Below are positions 10,042 to 16,369 of a DNA stretch of 18,963 bases, piece after piece. Position 1 is the stretch's first letter. Each line of letters starts with the position of its first letter. The stretch spans positions 1-18,963 of the forward strand of contig JADJBM010000005.1 in the NCBI GenBank assembly GCA_016703785.1. Direction: 5' to 3'. This DNA is from Betaproteobacteria bacterium. Lineage in GTDB: Bacteria > Pseudomonadota > Gammaproteobacteria > Burkholderiales > Rhodocyclaceae. The notes beneath the pieces were generated by a model that saw nothing but the letters and a program-made list of their open reading frames with translations, did no database searches and was not told where the DNA came from. The position numbers and the translations under genes were made by a program.

Positions 10042-10070
10042 ATCATTGCAATCTTAGCTAAGTTAGCCAA
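10042..10070 (-). promoter_or_regulatory. Candidate promoter and operator of the toxin-antitoxin pair
   Basis: On the minus strand TTGGCT (10065-10070) and AATGAT (10042-10047) are spaced by 17 bases. The perfect 10-base palindrome CTTAGCTAAG (10053-10062) lies between them, where a bound antitoxin would block polymerase. The palindrome is seen; the operator role is inferred. Confidence 0.5.
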
Positions 10071-11648
10071 TATCGCCTACTCCAGCCTCATCTGGCAGGC
10101 CACCGCCCGTTCGGCAACGGCCGCACCCTCACCTACACCAGCTACAACGCCCCGGCGACCATCGCCAACGCCAGCTACGGCTACGCCTACACCTACAACG
10201 CCGAGCACGAGCGCGTGCGTCTGGTCACCACCCGCCCCGACGACACGCTCACCAGCCTCTACTTCCACCCGGACGGCAAGGGCAAACTCTTCTACGAACA
10301 CGAGCAGCGCCAGTCCGACGGCAGGCTCGAGCACAAGCACTATATCCAGGCCGGGGCGGAGCTGGTCGGCGTGTACGTGACGCGCAGCGACAGCTTCACC
10401 GAGATGCGCTACTACCACCACGACCATCTGGGCTCGGTGGCGGCGATCACCAACGAGGCGGGGGCCCCCATCGAGCGGCTGGCCTATGAAGCCTTCGGCG
10501 AGCGGCGTTACCCGAACGGCAATGCGCAGGACAGAAACAGCCCGCTGATCGGGATTACCACCGATCGGGGCTTCACCTCCCACGAGCATCTGGATGAGCT
10601 GAACCTGATCCACATGAACGGGCGGGTCTACGATCCTGTCCTCGGACGGTTCATGACCGCCGATCCGTTCATCCAGGCGCCGGGGAACCTGCAGTCCTAT
10701 AACCGCTATAGCTACGTTCTGAACAACCCGCTAGCTTATACGGATCCGTCAGGATACTTCTCACTGAAGAAGGCGCTCAAAAATATTTGGAAAGGAATCA
10801 AGCGAGATCCATTACGATTCGCAGTAAGTTTTGCGGTTAGCTGGTATGTAGGTGGAATGGTTAGTGACTGGTTAATCACTCAGGCTGCTAATAGTAGTTC
10901 GCTTTACACGGTGTTCGCGAGTTTTGATCCACTTGTAGGAGGTTGGCTTAATCCAATGGGACAAGTGGTCACCAATAGCGCATCATCATTTGCAGGATCA
11001 CTTATCTCAAGCAACGGTAATCTGCGTACGAGTGTCAGTGAGGGATTCCTCGGTGGATTAAGCGGGGGCATTAATGGCTATTTAGCGCAAGAACCGTTTA
11101 TGCGCGTATTGGCTAACTCCGCAGTAGGTGGGCTTAGAAGCACGCTGAACGGTGGAAACTTTTATGATGGATTTAGAGGCGAGTTTGGATGGTCAATGCT
11201 AACGTATGCAAACGTGAAAATGAGAGAGCTAATGGTTGAGTCATCTTTACTTGATAAATCCGGAGTCAACGACGGCACAGGTCTTAGCAGGGGGTTGTTC
11301 GATTGGTTTAAACTTGGAGGCGGTCGATTTGACCAGGATGATAGGTTTGGTTGTAGTAATTTAGGTTGTCGGCAGAACGGTCCTGGATCTGTGTTTGGCA
11401 TTCCATATCCTTCTGGCGGCTTTGTGGATATGATAGTTGAGGCATTTGCTGGACCACATGATTTTGCAAATGCGCCAATGTGGTATGGGGCTGATGGCAG
11501 CATTAGGACAGGAATGTCGGCGTTTGAACGCGGAATTGGTGAGGTGATGAATTACACAACAAGCTTGGCTTTTGCCACCCCCTTTGCTTTAGCCGCGGTA
11601 AGAGAACAAACGAGTATAAGGTCAATCGTTTATCTAAAAGGTAAATGA
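10062..11648 (+). CDS. Orphan C-terminal fragment of an Rhs-family protein with unassigned toxin-like tip
   Basis: Rhs proteins are large YD-repeat shells that encase a variable C-terminal toxin and are delivered to rival cells. Only the end is here. The frame is open from 10062, and YD-repeat-like sequence begins near 10110 (FGNGRTLTYTSYN). The core follows: RYYHHDHLGSVAAITNEAGA, YEAFGERR, HLDELNLIHMNGRVYDPVLG, and NNPLAYTDPSGYF, where DPSG (10743-10754) ends the conserved shell. The remaining 297 codons form the tip, visibly AT-richer than the core. It has a hydrophobic stretch (FAVSFAVSWYVGGMVSDWLI), a Gly-rich part, an AGPHDF motif, and a hydrophobic end (MNYTTSLAFATPFALAAV). I recognise no nuclease or other catalytic motif. 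No start codon with a ribosome binding site is seen; GTG 10215 is the first weak option. The gene is either a displaced orphan tip or silent. Confidence 0.85.
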   Translation, partial: VSQYRLLQPHLAGHRPFGNGRTLTYTSYNAPATIANASYGYAYTYNAEHERVRLVTTRPDDTLTSLYFHPDGKGKLFYEHEQRQSDGRLEHKHYIQAGAELVGVYVTRSDSFTEMRYYHHDHLGSVAAITNEAGAPIERLAYEAFGERRYPNGNAQDRNSPLIGITTDRGFTSHEHLDELNLIHMNGRVYDPVLGRFMTADPFIQAPGNLQSYNRYSYVLNNPLAYTDPSGYFSLKKALKNIWKGIKRDPLRFAVSFAVSWYVGGMVSDWLITQAANSSSLYTVFASFDPLVGGWLNPMGQVVTNSASSFAGSLISSNGNLRTSVSEGFLGGLSGGINGYLAQEPFMRVLANSAVGGLRSTLNGGNFYDGFRGEFGWSMLTYANVKMRELMVESSLLDKSGVNDGTGLSRGLFDWFKLGGGRFDQDDRFGCSNLGCRQNGPGSVFGIPYPSGGFVDMIVEAFAGPHDFANAPMWYGADGSIRTGMSAFERGIGEVMNYTTSLAFATPFALAAVREQTSIRSIVYLKGK

Positions 11649-11989
11649 ATTCATCGATCATGCGTTCTACTACGATACGAAACTGTTTGTTGCTTTCAAT
11701 TATAGTTTTGTATGGTTGTTTGGGCTCAGAACAGAGGTTAGCCGAGTTCGAAAACAGGATGAATGGGGAGGTAGGGTTAGTTGTACATAAAGAATTGCAA
11801 TATTTAGTGGACAAGAAAGCAAACAATATCCTCGTCATAGATAAGGGGAATAGTATTGAATATAAATATACGTTCTATGATCAATGTTCAGTTATTTATG
11901 TGATTGATAAAGAGACAAAGATCGTTAAGAGTTGGAGATACGCAAGCAGCCAGGAATTGTGCGCAAAAAGAAAATACGGCCCTTGGTAA
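11645..11989 (+). CDS. Small lipoprotein, candidate immunity protein for the Rhs tip
   Basis: This 114-residue protein is coupled to the Rhs fragment: its ATG overlaps the Rhs stop (ATGA, 11645-11648). A second start at Met6 is also possible. A type II signal sequence is clear, with a hydrophobic run (LLLSIIVLYGC) and a lipobox cysteine at residue 25; Leu at +2 suggests outer-membrane sorting. The mature part is small, with two later cysteines (DQCSVIYVI and ELCAKRKYG) that could pair. It is AT-rich like the tip, pointing to co-acquisition. Position straight after an Rhs tip is where immunity genes normally sit. A lipoprotein would protect the periplasm or membrane, so the toxin may act there. 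The role is inferred from context only; I do not recognise the family. Confidence 0.7.
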   Translation: MNSSIMRSTTIRNCLLLSIIVLYGCLGSEQRLAEFENRMNGEVGLVVHKELQYLVDKKANNILVIDKGNSIEYKYTFYDQCSVIYVIDKETKIVKSWRYASSQELCAKRKYGPW

Positions 11990-12010
11990 GTCAGATTGAA
12001 GTCTTAAACT

Positions 12011-12239
12011 AAAGGGGCCAGGCTCTGAGGTTTCCCCACGAATAATTCTTTCGAACTAAAGGGGCCAGGTTCCCATGGCACTACCTTAAGCCAGAAAGCT
12101 CGCTGAAAGCGCAGAAAGAATGACGGCTGAGAGCCTCGCTTGTTAGGATGGTGGTGTCTGAAATCACGATCAATAACAAGGAGGATCAGCCATGGTGGAT
12201 GCTAGCAAAAAACGCCTGCAATCAAATAAACGGGCCAGG
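12011..12239. repeat. Three dispersed copies of the AAAGGGGCCAGG repeat
   Basis: AAAGGGGCCAGG occurs at 12011-12022 and 12058-12069, and AAACGGGCCAGG at 12228-12239, the last two followed by TTC. Related GGGGTCAGG and GGGGCCAGG copies occur at 12303-12311 and 13062-13070. All are on the plus strand. From memory, GGGG(T/C)CAGGTCTT-type sequences sit in front of REP-associated tyrosine transposase genes, which fits the remnant at 12349. Confidence 0.6.
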
Positions 12240-12248
12240 TTCGAATAA
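12192..12248 (+). other. Very short open frame with strong ribosome binding site, probably a truncated gene start
   Basis: AAGGAGGA (12178-12185) lies 6 bases before ATG 12192. The frame reads MVDASKKRLQSNKRARFE and stops at 12246-12248. The reading frame enters the GGGCCAGG repeat at 12228, so an older gene was probably cut here by the repeat. I do not recognise the family. An 18-residue basic peptide cannot be ruled out. Confidence 0.35.
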
Positions 12249-12266
12249 AAATCCACCAATGTAATA

Positions 12267-12360
12267 GTCAGTCCCCGCAACACGGCGATACAAATAGGCC
12301 ACGGGGTCAGGTCTTGCATCAACACATTCATCTCCGCAGGCTTGTGTTATGGCGCCCGTT
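12267..12360 (+). repeat. Two-part flanking repeat, left copy
   Basis: Part A, 12267-12294 (GTCAGTCCCCGCAACACGGC and following), matches 12986-13013. Part B, 12299-12359 (CCACGGGGTCAGGTCTT, then AACACATTCATCTCC and ATGGC), matches 13059-13120. The two copies bracket the small gene pair at 12463-12949. In the right copy about 45 extra bases separate parts A and B. Confidence 0.75.
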
Positions 12361-12385
12361 ACGCATTGAACTGGCCAGTACCCTG
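12349..12385 (+). pseudogene. 5' remnant of a REP-associated tyrosine transposase (RAYT)
   Basis: With two bases restored after ATGG, the sequence reads MARPLRIELASTL. This is the hallmark start of RAYT proteins (Y1_Tnp superfamily), which usually continue with a YHVTSRG-like motif. The homology ends after about 13 codons, and the frame is lost at once. The upstream GGGGTCAGGTCTTGC sequence fits the usual leader of such genes as I remember it. Confidence 0.55.
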
Positions 12386-12462
12386 GAACAATGCCGGTTG
12401 CAATGCTGCCGCGCTTGCCCTAAAGTGCACATGTGCTGACCATGTCCAATCAAGGAGCTAAA

Positions 12463-12739
12463 ATGGCAACCGCAACCGCGCGTATTCCCGTTCTCGTGAC
12501 CACCAGCGAGAAGGGCCAGATCGCCAAAATGGCGAAAGCCTCCGGCCTCTCGATGGGGGAATTCCTGCGCCGCGCTGCGGCGTCTTTTCGGCCTCCGGAA
12601 GACGATGAGGTGTTGGAAGGGATGATCGGGCAGATGAACAAGTCAACCGCACAGGCCGGTTCCGCCATCGACAAGGCACTCGCTTTCGTGGAAGCCTCGA
12701 ACCAAGCGGATTGCCGCGATGGAACGGAAGGCCGGCTGA
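12463..12739 (+). CDS. Small ribbon-helix-helix-like protein of unknown role (one frameshift)
   Basis: The start at 12463 has AAGGAG at 12452-12457. The N-terminal part (MATATARIPVLVTTSEKGQI, AKMAKASGLSMGEFLRRAA) looks like a ribbon-helix-helix DNA-binding or mobilization-accessory domain: a short strand, then two helices joined by GLSMGEFLR. The second half (FRPPEDDEVLEGMIGQMNKS, AIDKALAFVEASN) is helical. An extra C near 12703 shifts the frame; without it the protein ends EASNKRIAAMERKAG at TGA 12737-12739, about 91 residues. That stop overlaps the next start (TGATG). Proteins of this kind accompany mobilization or plasmid genes, but I cannot name the family. The unit is bracketed by direct repeats. 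Confidence 0.65.
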
Positions 12740-12949
12740 TGGGCATCACGGAGAAGATGTGGGACGGGATCACCACGGTCATCAAGATGAATGACAAAGG
12801 TGGAACGCCTGGCCGCAACGATTATTGGCCAGCAGCAGAAGATCGAGAGCCTGACCGAGCGGATCATTCGTCTCGAAACGGCGCTGGAGATCGGCCTGTC
12901 GCGCGGCGCTGCAGACAAGCCGCCACGCCGGATCAGTCCCAAGCGTTGA
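12739..12949 (+). CDS. Small coiled-coil protein coupled to the ribbon-helix-helix gene (one frameshift)
   Basis: ATG 12739 overlaps the stop of the preceding gene by one base. The frame reads MGITEKMWDGITTVIKMNDK, then after an extra G near 12801 continues VERLAATIIGQQQKIESLTE, RIIRLETALEIGLSRGAADK, PPRRISPKR, ending at TGA 12947-12949, about 70 residues. Heptad-like spacing of Ile/Leu in the QQQKIESLTERIIRLETAL part suggests a coiled coil, and the tail is basic. Tight coupling suggests it works with the ribbon-helix-helix protein. I do not recognise the family. The intact continuation in a neighbouring frame implies a base error, not loss of function. Confidence 0.6.
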
Positions 12950-12985
12950 GGAATTCGTGCCCGAACAGGTTTCCGCGAATCAAAA

Positions 12986-13120
12986 GTCAGCCCCCACAAC
13001 ACGGCGACACCAACCCACTGAAGGGCCGAATTGCGCTTCCATGCGCACAACCACCAACCACGGGGCCAGGTCTTTCAATAACACATTCATCTCCAAAAGA
13101 CTGCGTCATGGCCCGCCGTA
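12986..13120 (+). repeat. Two-part flanking repeat, right copy
   Basis: This is the partner of 12267-12360. It ends with ATGGCCCGCCGT (13109-13120), which is like the first codons of a RAYT gene (MAR-), then runs straight into the copied lpd 3' end. So the right border of the mobile material and the lpd fragment meet at about 13121-13128. Confidence 0.7.
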
Positions 13121-13127
13121 CTCAACC

Positions 13128-13205
13128 CTGGGCGAATCCATCGGCTTGGCGGCGGAAGCCTACGAAGGCGTGTGCACCGACCTGCCGCCGGCGCGGAAGA
13201 AGTAA
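13128..13205 (+). pseudogene. Detached 3' end of a dihydrolipoyl dehydrogenase gene, right border of the island
   Basis: The frame reads LGESIGLAAEAYEGVCTDLP, PARKK, stop at 13203-13205. It matches the last 25 codons of lpdA with two residue changes (M to L and V to A) and 71 of 78 identical bases. It lacks any start and the rest of the enzyme. rpiA begins 36 bases later, so this is probably the native end of lpd, left behind when the island separated it from its gene or when a new end was supplied on the left. Confidence 0.85.
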
Positions 13206-13241
13206 AATCCCAGCGACGACAATCAACCGGCTGGCAATTCC

Positions 13242-13904
13242 ATGACCCAGGACGAACTCAAGCAGGCGGTGGCGCGCGCCGCCATCGACTACGTGGTGCC
13301 GGGCGCCATCATCGGCGTCGGCACCGGTTCCACGACCAACTGCTTCATCGACGAACTCGGCAAGATCAAGGACCGCATTCCCGCCGCCGTCGCCAGTTCC
13401 GAAGCCACGGCAAAGCGCCTCGCCGGCCACGGCATCAAGGTGCTGGACCTCAATGAGGTCACCGATCTGCCGGTGTATGTCGACGGCGCCGACGAGATCA
13501 CCGAAGGCATGGCCATGATCAAGGGCGGCGGCGGCGCGCTGACGCGCGAGAAGATCGTCGCCGCCGTGGCGCAAAAGTTCGTCTGCATCGCCGACGCGTC
13601 GAAACTGGTGAAGGTCATGGGCACGTTCCCCCTGCCGGTGGAAGTCATTCCCATGGCGCGGGCCTACGTGGCGCGCGAACTGGCGAAGCTCGGCGGCGAA
13701 CCGGTGTTGCGCGAAGGCTTCACCACCGACAACGGCAATATCATCCTTGACGTGAAGGGCCTTGCCATCACCGATCCGGCCGCGCTGGAAACCCGCATCA
13801 ACGCCATTGTCGGCGTCGTCACCAACGGCCTCTTCGCCCTGCGCGGTGCGGATGTCGCCCTGCTGGCCGCGGCGGATGGCGTGAGCACGCTGAAACGCCA
13901 GTAG
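13242..13904 (+). CDS. rpiA: Ribose-5-phosphate isomerase A
   Basis: RpiA interconverts ribose 5-phosphate and ribulose 5-phosphate in the pentose phosphate pathway. The intact 220-residue protein is nearly the same length as E. coli RpiA (219). It shows GVGTGSTTNCFIDEL (phosphate loop), ASSEATAKRLAGHGI, YVDGADEI with Asp81 and Asp84, and KGGGGALTREK with Lys94 and Glu103, at the same positions as the E. coli catalytic residues. There is no strong Shine-Dalgarno before the ATG at 13242. It lies 36 bases after the detached lpd end, so it was probably once the last gene of the pyruvate dehydrogenase operon. It must now rely on a promoter within the island or in the gap. A clear terminator follows. 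Confidence 0.97.
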   Translation: MTQDELKQAVARAAIDYVVPGAIIGVGTGSTTNCFIDELGKIKDRIPAAVASSEATAKRLAGHGIKVLDLNEVTDLPVYVDGADEITEGMAMIKGGGGALTREKIVAAVAQKFVCIADASKLVKVMGTFPLPVEVIPMARAYVARELAKLGGEPVLREGFTTDNGNIILDVKGLAITDPAALETRINAIVGVVTNGLFALRGADVALLAAADGVSTLKRQ

Positions 13905-13945
13905 TCGCCGCCGTCCTGCAGCGGCTGACTTTCCCGCAAGCAATA

Positions 13946-13972
13946 AAAAAGCCGCGCAATGCGCGGCTTTTT
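13946..13972. terminator. Bidirectional intrinsic terminator between rpiA and yggX
   Basis: The arms AAAAAGCCGCGC and GCGCGGCTTTTT form a perfect 12-base stem around an AAT loop. The T run follows the stem on both strands, so it can end transcription of both convergent genes. Confidence 0.92.
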
Positions 13973-13986
13973 ACTAAGCGACAAGG

Positions 13987-14259
13987 CTACGGTTTCGGCG
14001 GCACGTAGCCCTGCACCTGATCGGCGCCATCGCCGAAGAAGTGCTTCTCCATCTGCTCGCTGAGGTACTTGCGCGCCTTGGCATCGGCCAGGCTGAGGCG
14101 GTTCTCGTTGATCAGCATGGTCTGGAACTTGATCCAGCCCTGCCAGGCTTCTTTCGAAACATTCTCGAAAATGCGCTTGCCCAGCTCGCCCGGGAGCGGC
14201 GGGAAGTCCATGCCCTCCGCTTCGCGGCCCAGCTTGACGCACTTCACCATGCGGCCCAT
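13987..14259 (-). CDS. yggX: YggX-family Fe(2+)-trafficking / oxidative damage protection protein
   Basis: YggX proteins are small cytosolic proteins linked to iron handling and protection of iron-sulfur clusters from oxidants. The intact 90 residues carry the family pattern: VKCVKLGREAEGMDFPPLPG with the single conserved cysteine, ELGKRIFENVSKEAWQGWIK, TMLINENRLSLADAKARKYL and the FFGDGAD...GYVPPKP end. The minus-strand Shine-Dalgarno GAAAGGA supports the start at 14259 over an internal Met three codons later. The family is often near argA in Betaproteobacteria; here one gene lies between. Confidence 0.95.
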   Translation of the reverse strand: MGRMVKCVKLGREAEGMDFPPLPGELGKRIFENVSKEAWQGWIKFQTMLINENRLSLADAKARKYLSEQMEKHFFGDGADQVQGYVPPKP

Positions 14260-14322
14260 CGCGATTCCTTTCGTGAATTGATTCGCCTGCGGCAGCAGGC
14301 GGAAAGACGTATTTTACCCCGA

Positions 14323-16365
14323 TCAGTGCAGCTTCGCGGCGCCATATACGGCCCAGCGGTTCTTGCCGCTGAGCTTGGCCTGGTACATGGCCGAATCGGC
14401 GCGGGCGATGATCTCCTCGCTGCTGGCGGCATGCACGGGATAGAGCGCGATGCCGAGGCTGGCGGTCAGCTGGACTTCCTTCCCGCCGAAGTTGAAGCGC
14501 ATGTCGGAAATCTTGCCGCCGACGCGGCGCGCCAGGCCGACCATTTCCTCCTCGTCGGCATCGGGCGCCAGGATGGCGAATTCGTCGCCGCCGACGCGGA
14601 AGAAGATCTCGTTGCGCCGCACGGTGGCGCCGACCTCCTCGGCCAGCTTCATCAGCACCTCGTCCCCGCCTGGTGGCCGTATTCATCGTTGATCGGCGAA
14701 GCCGTCGAGATCGATGGCGAGCAGTCCGGCATGGGCTTTTGCGCCGGAAGCATCAGCAATGATGCGTTCGATCTCCTCGTGGAAGCGGCGGCGGTTGTAC
14801 AGGTTGGTGAGCGGGTCGCGCTCGGCGAGCTGTATGAGCTGGGCCTCGAGCTGCTTCTGCCGAGTGACGTCCTCGTAGATCCACACGCGGCCGATGAACT
14901 GGCCCGGCTTCTCTCCGGGCACGAGCGCGGAGATGTCCGTCACGATGCGGCCATCCTCCATGGGAATCTCAAGGCCCCGCTGACCTCCTCGCCGGCCAGC
15001 ATCTCTTCGATGTGCTTGCGGTAGGCCGCATCCTCTTGCGCAGGTGCGCCGTGCGCTCGATCATGCCGCTGTCGCGCGCAGTCGGTCAGGTTCTCCTCGC
15101 GCGGCGGCTTCCAGATGTCGCGGCAGGCGTTGTTGATGTAGATGATGCGGTGATTGCCGTCGACAAAAAGCACGCCGACCTTCATCACGTTGAGCAGCGC
15201 CTCCGGGCGCGAGCGGCTCCTCGTTGCTGTGCGTGAGATAGTACTCCTTGAGCGCCTGCGCCCACCGCAGCTCGACCACGGTGTCCAGGAGCTTCAGCTC
15301 GGCTTCCTTGCGGTTCTGGATCTCGTCGCAGGAGACGCGCAGCCCGGTACTCCCCGCTGGGGCTGTTGATCGGCTGCCAGTTGATCACCGTCCAGATGAC
15401 GCTGCCGTCCTTGTGTTTGAGGGCGTACCTCGAAATTGTCGCCGGTGCTGCCGCGCAACGCCTTCAGTGCACCTCGAGCGCCGATTTGCGGTCCTTGCCG
15501 AACACAGCATGTCGACCAGATTGCTGGAGAGCAGGCATTCGAGCGGCGTATAGCCGGTGATGCGTTCGACCGACCGGTTGATCCAGATCAGTCTGCCCTT
15601 GGGATTGAACCAGGCTTCGAGCCCGTAAGTGTAATCGGCGATGGCGTGGAAGCGCGCCTCGCTTTTCTTCAGGGCCTCGACGCGTTCGTCGAGGGACTGC
15701 GACATGCGATTGAAGGCCCGCGTCAGCACGCCGATCTCGTCGTTGCTGGCCACCGGAAGAGCGCACGAGTAGTCTCGCCGCTCTCCAGGGCGCCGACGCC
15801 CGCGCTGCAGGACGCGCAGAGTGCGCGTGAGCCAGTAGCCGATCAGGGCCAACAGGATCACCGTCAGCAGGAAGGCCACCCAGCCGATGGCCACGCTCTG
15901 CCACAACAGCCGGTAGCTGGCTTCGCGCAGGAACTGCGTATCGATGCCGAAGTGCACATTGCCGACCACCCGCCATCATGCTGTCAAGCGCCCGGCTTCG
16001 CGCGGCAGCTGGGAGAAATCGACAGTGGTGGCAGCGGGAATAGGTCGGATCCCAGCCCTCGACGGCGACGATTCGCTGCGGGCATCCTTCAGAACGACAT
16101 AGCTGGCGCCCTTCTGCTGCCCCAATTGCGACCAACTGAGTCGGCTTGACGTGGTCGCGCTCGGCCAGCGGCACCAAACAGAGAGGCATTGTGCAGAACC
16201 TGCAATTTCCGCCAGATGACGGTTTTCCATGGCCATTAGCGCATCGTCGAAACAGGCGCACGCCTGTTGACCACCTGCACCCAAAGCACGAGCACCAGGA
16301 CGAGGCAGGCTGCCGCGATGAGGCGGAAGCGCAGCGAATCGGTGAAGACCCTTGAAGTCGAGCAT
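14323..16365 (-). CDS. Membrane-bound HAMP/PAS/GGDEF diguanylate cyclase (frameshifted)
   Basis: This enzyme would make cyclic di-GMP in response to a periplasmic or cytoplasmic signal. Joined frames give the following order. A first membrane segment lies near the N-terminus (FRLIAAACLVLVLVLWVQVV, about 16265-16325). A periplasmic region follows (GQQKGASYVVLKDAR, VVGNVHFGIDTQFLREA), then a second membrane segment (IGWVAFLLTVILLALIGYWL, about 15815-15895). A HAMP domain (SNDEIGVLTRAFNRMSQSLD) and a PAS domain (ARFHAIADYTYGLEAWFNPK, then ITGYTPLECL) come next, then a second PAS region (MKVGVLFVDGNHRIIYINNA). The GGDEF domain runs from RDPLTNLYNRRRF to the stop at 14323, with the intact active-site motif RVGGDEF (14578-14592). 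No EAL domain is present. At least eight frame changes occur upstream of 14660; the end of the gene is clean. The start at 16365 is the best guess, directly behind argA. Confidence 0.85.
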
Positions 16366-16369
16366 AAGA

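Noticed and set aside
12433..13245. A single 270-residue protein spanning 12433-13245
   Set aside because: The frame joins unrelated pieces: a ribbon-helix-helix gene, an out-of-frame coiled-coil gene, repeat DNA and an out-of-frame lpd end. The better reading is two small genes, each with one extra base.
14041..15024. 327-codon plus-strand frame across yggX and the GGDEF gene
   Set aside because: It crosses two well-recognised minus-strand genes and encodes no recognisable motif.
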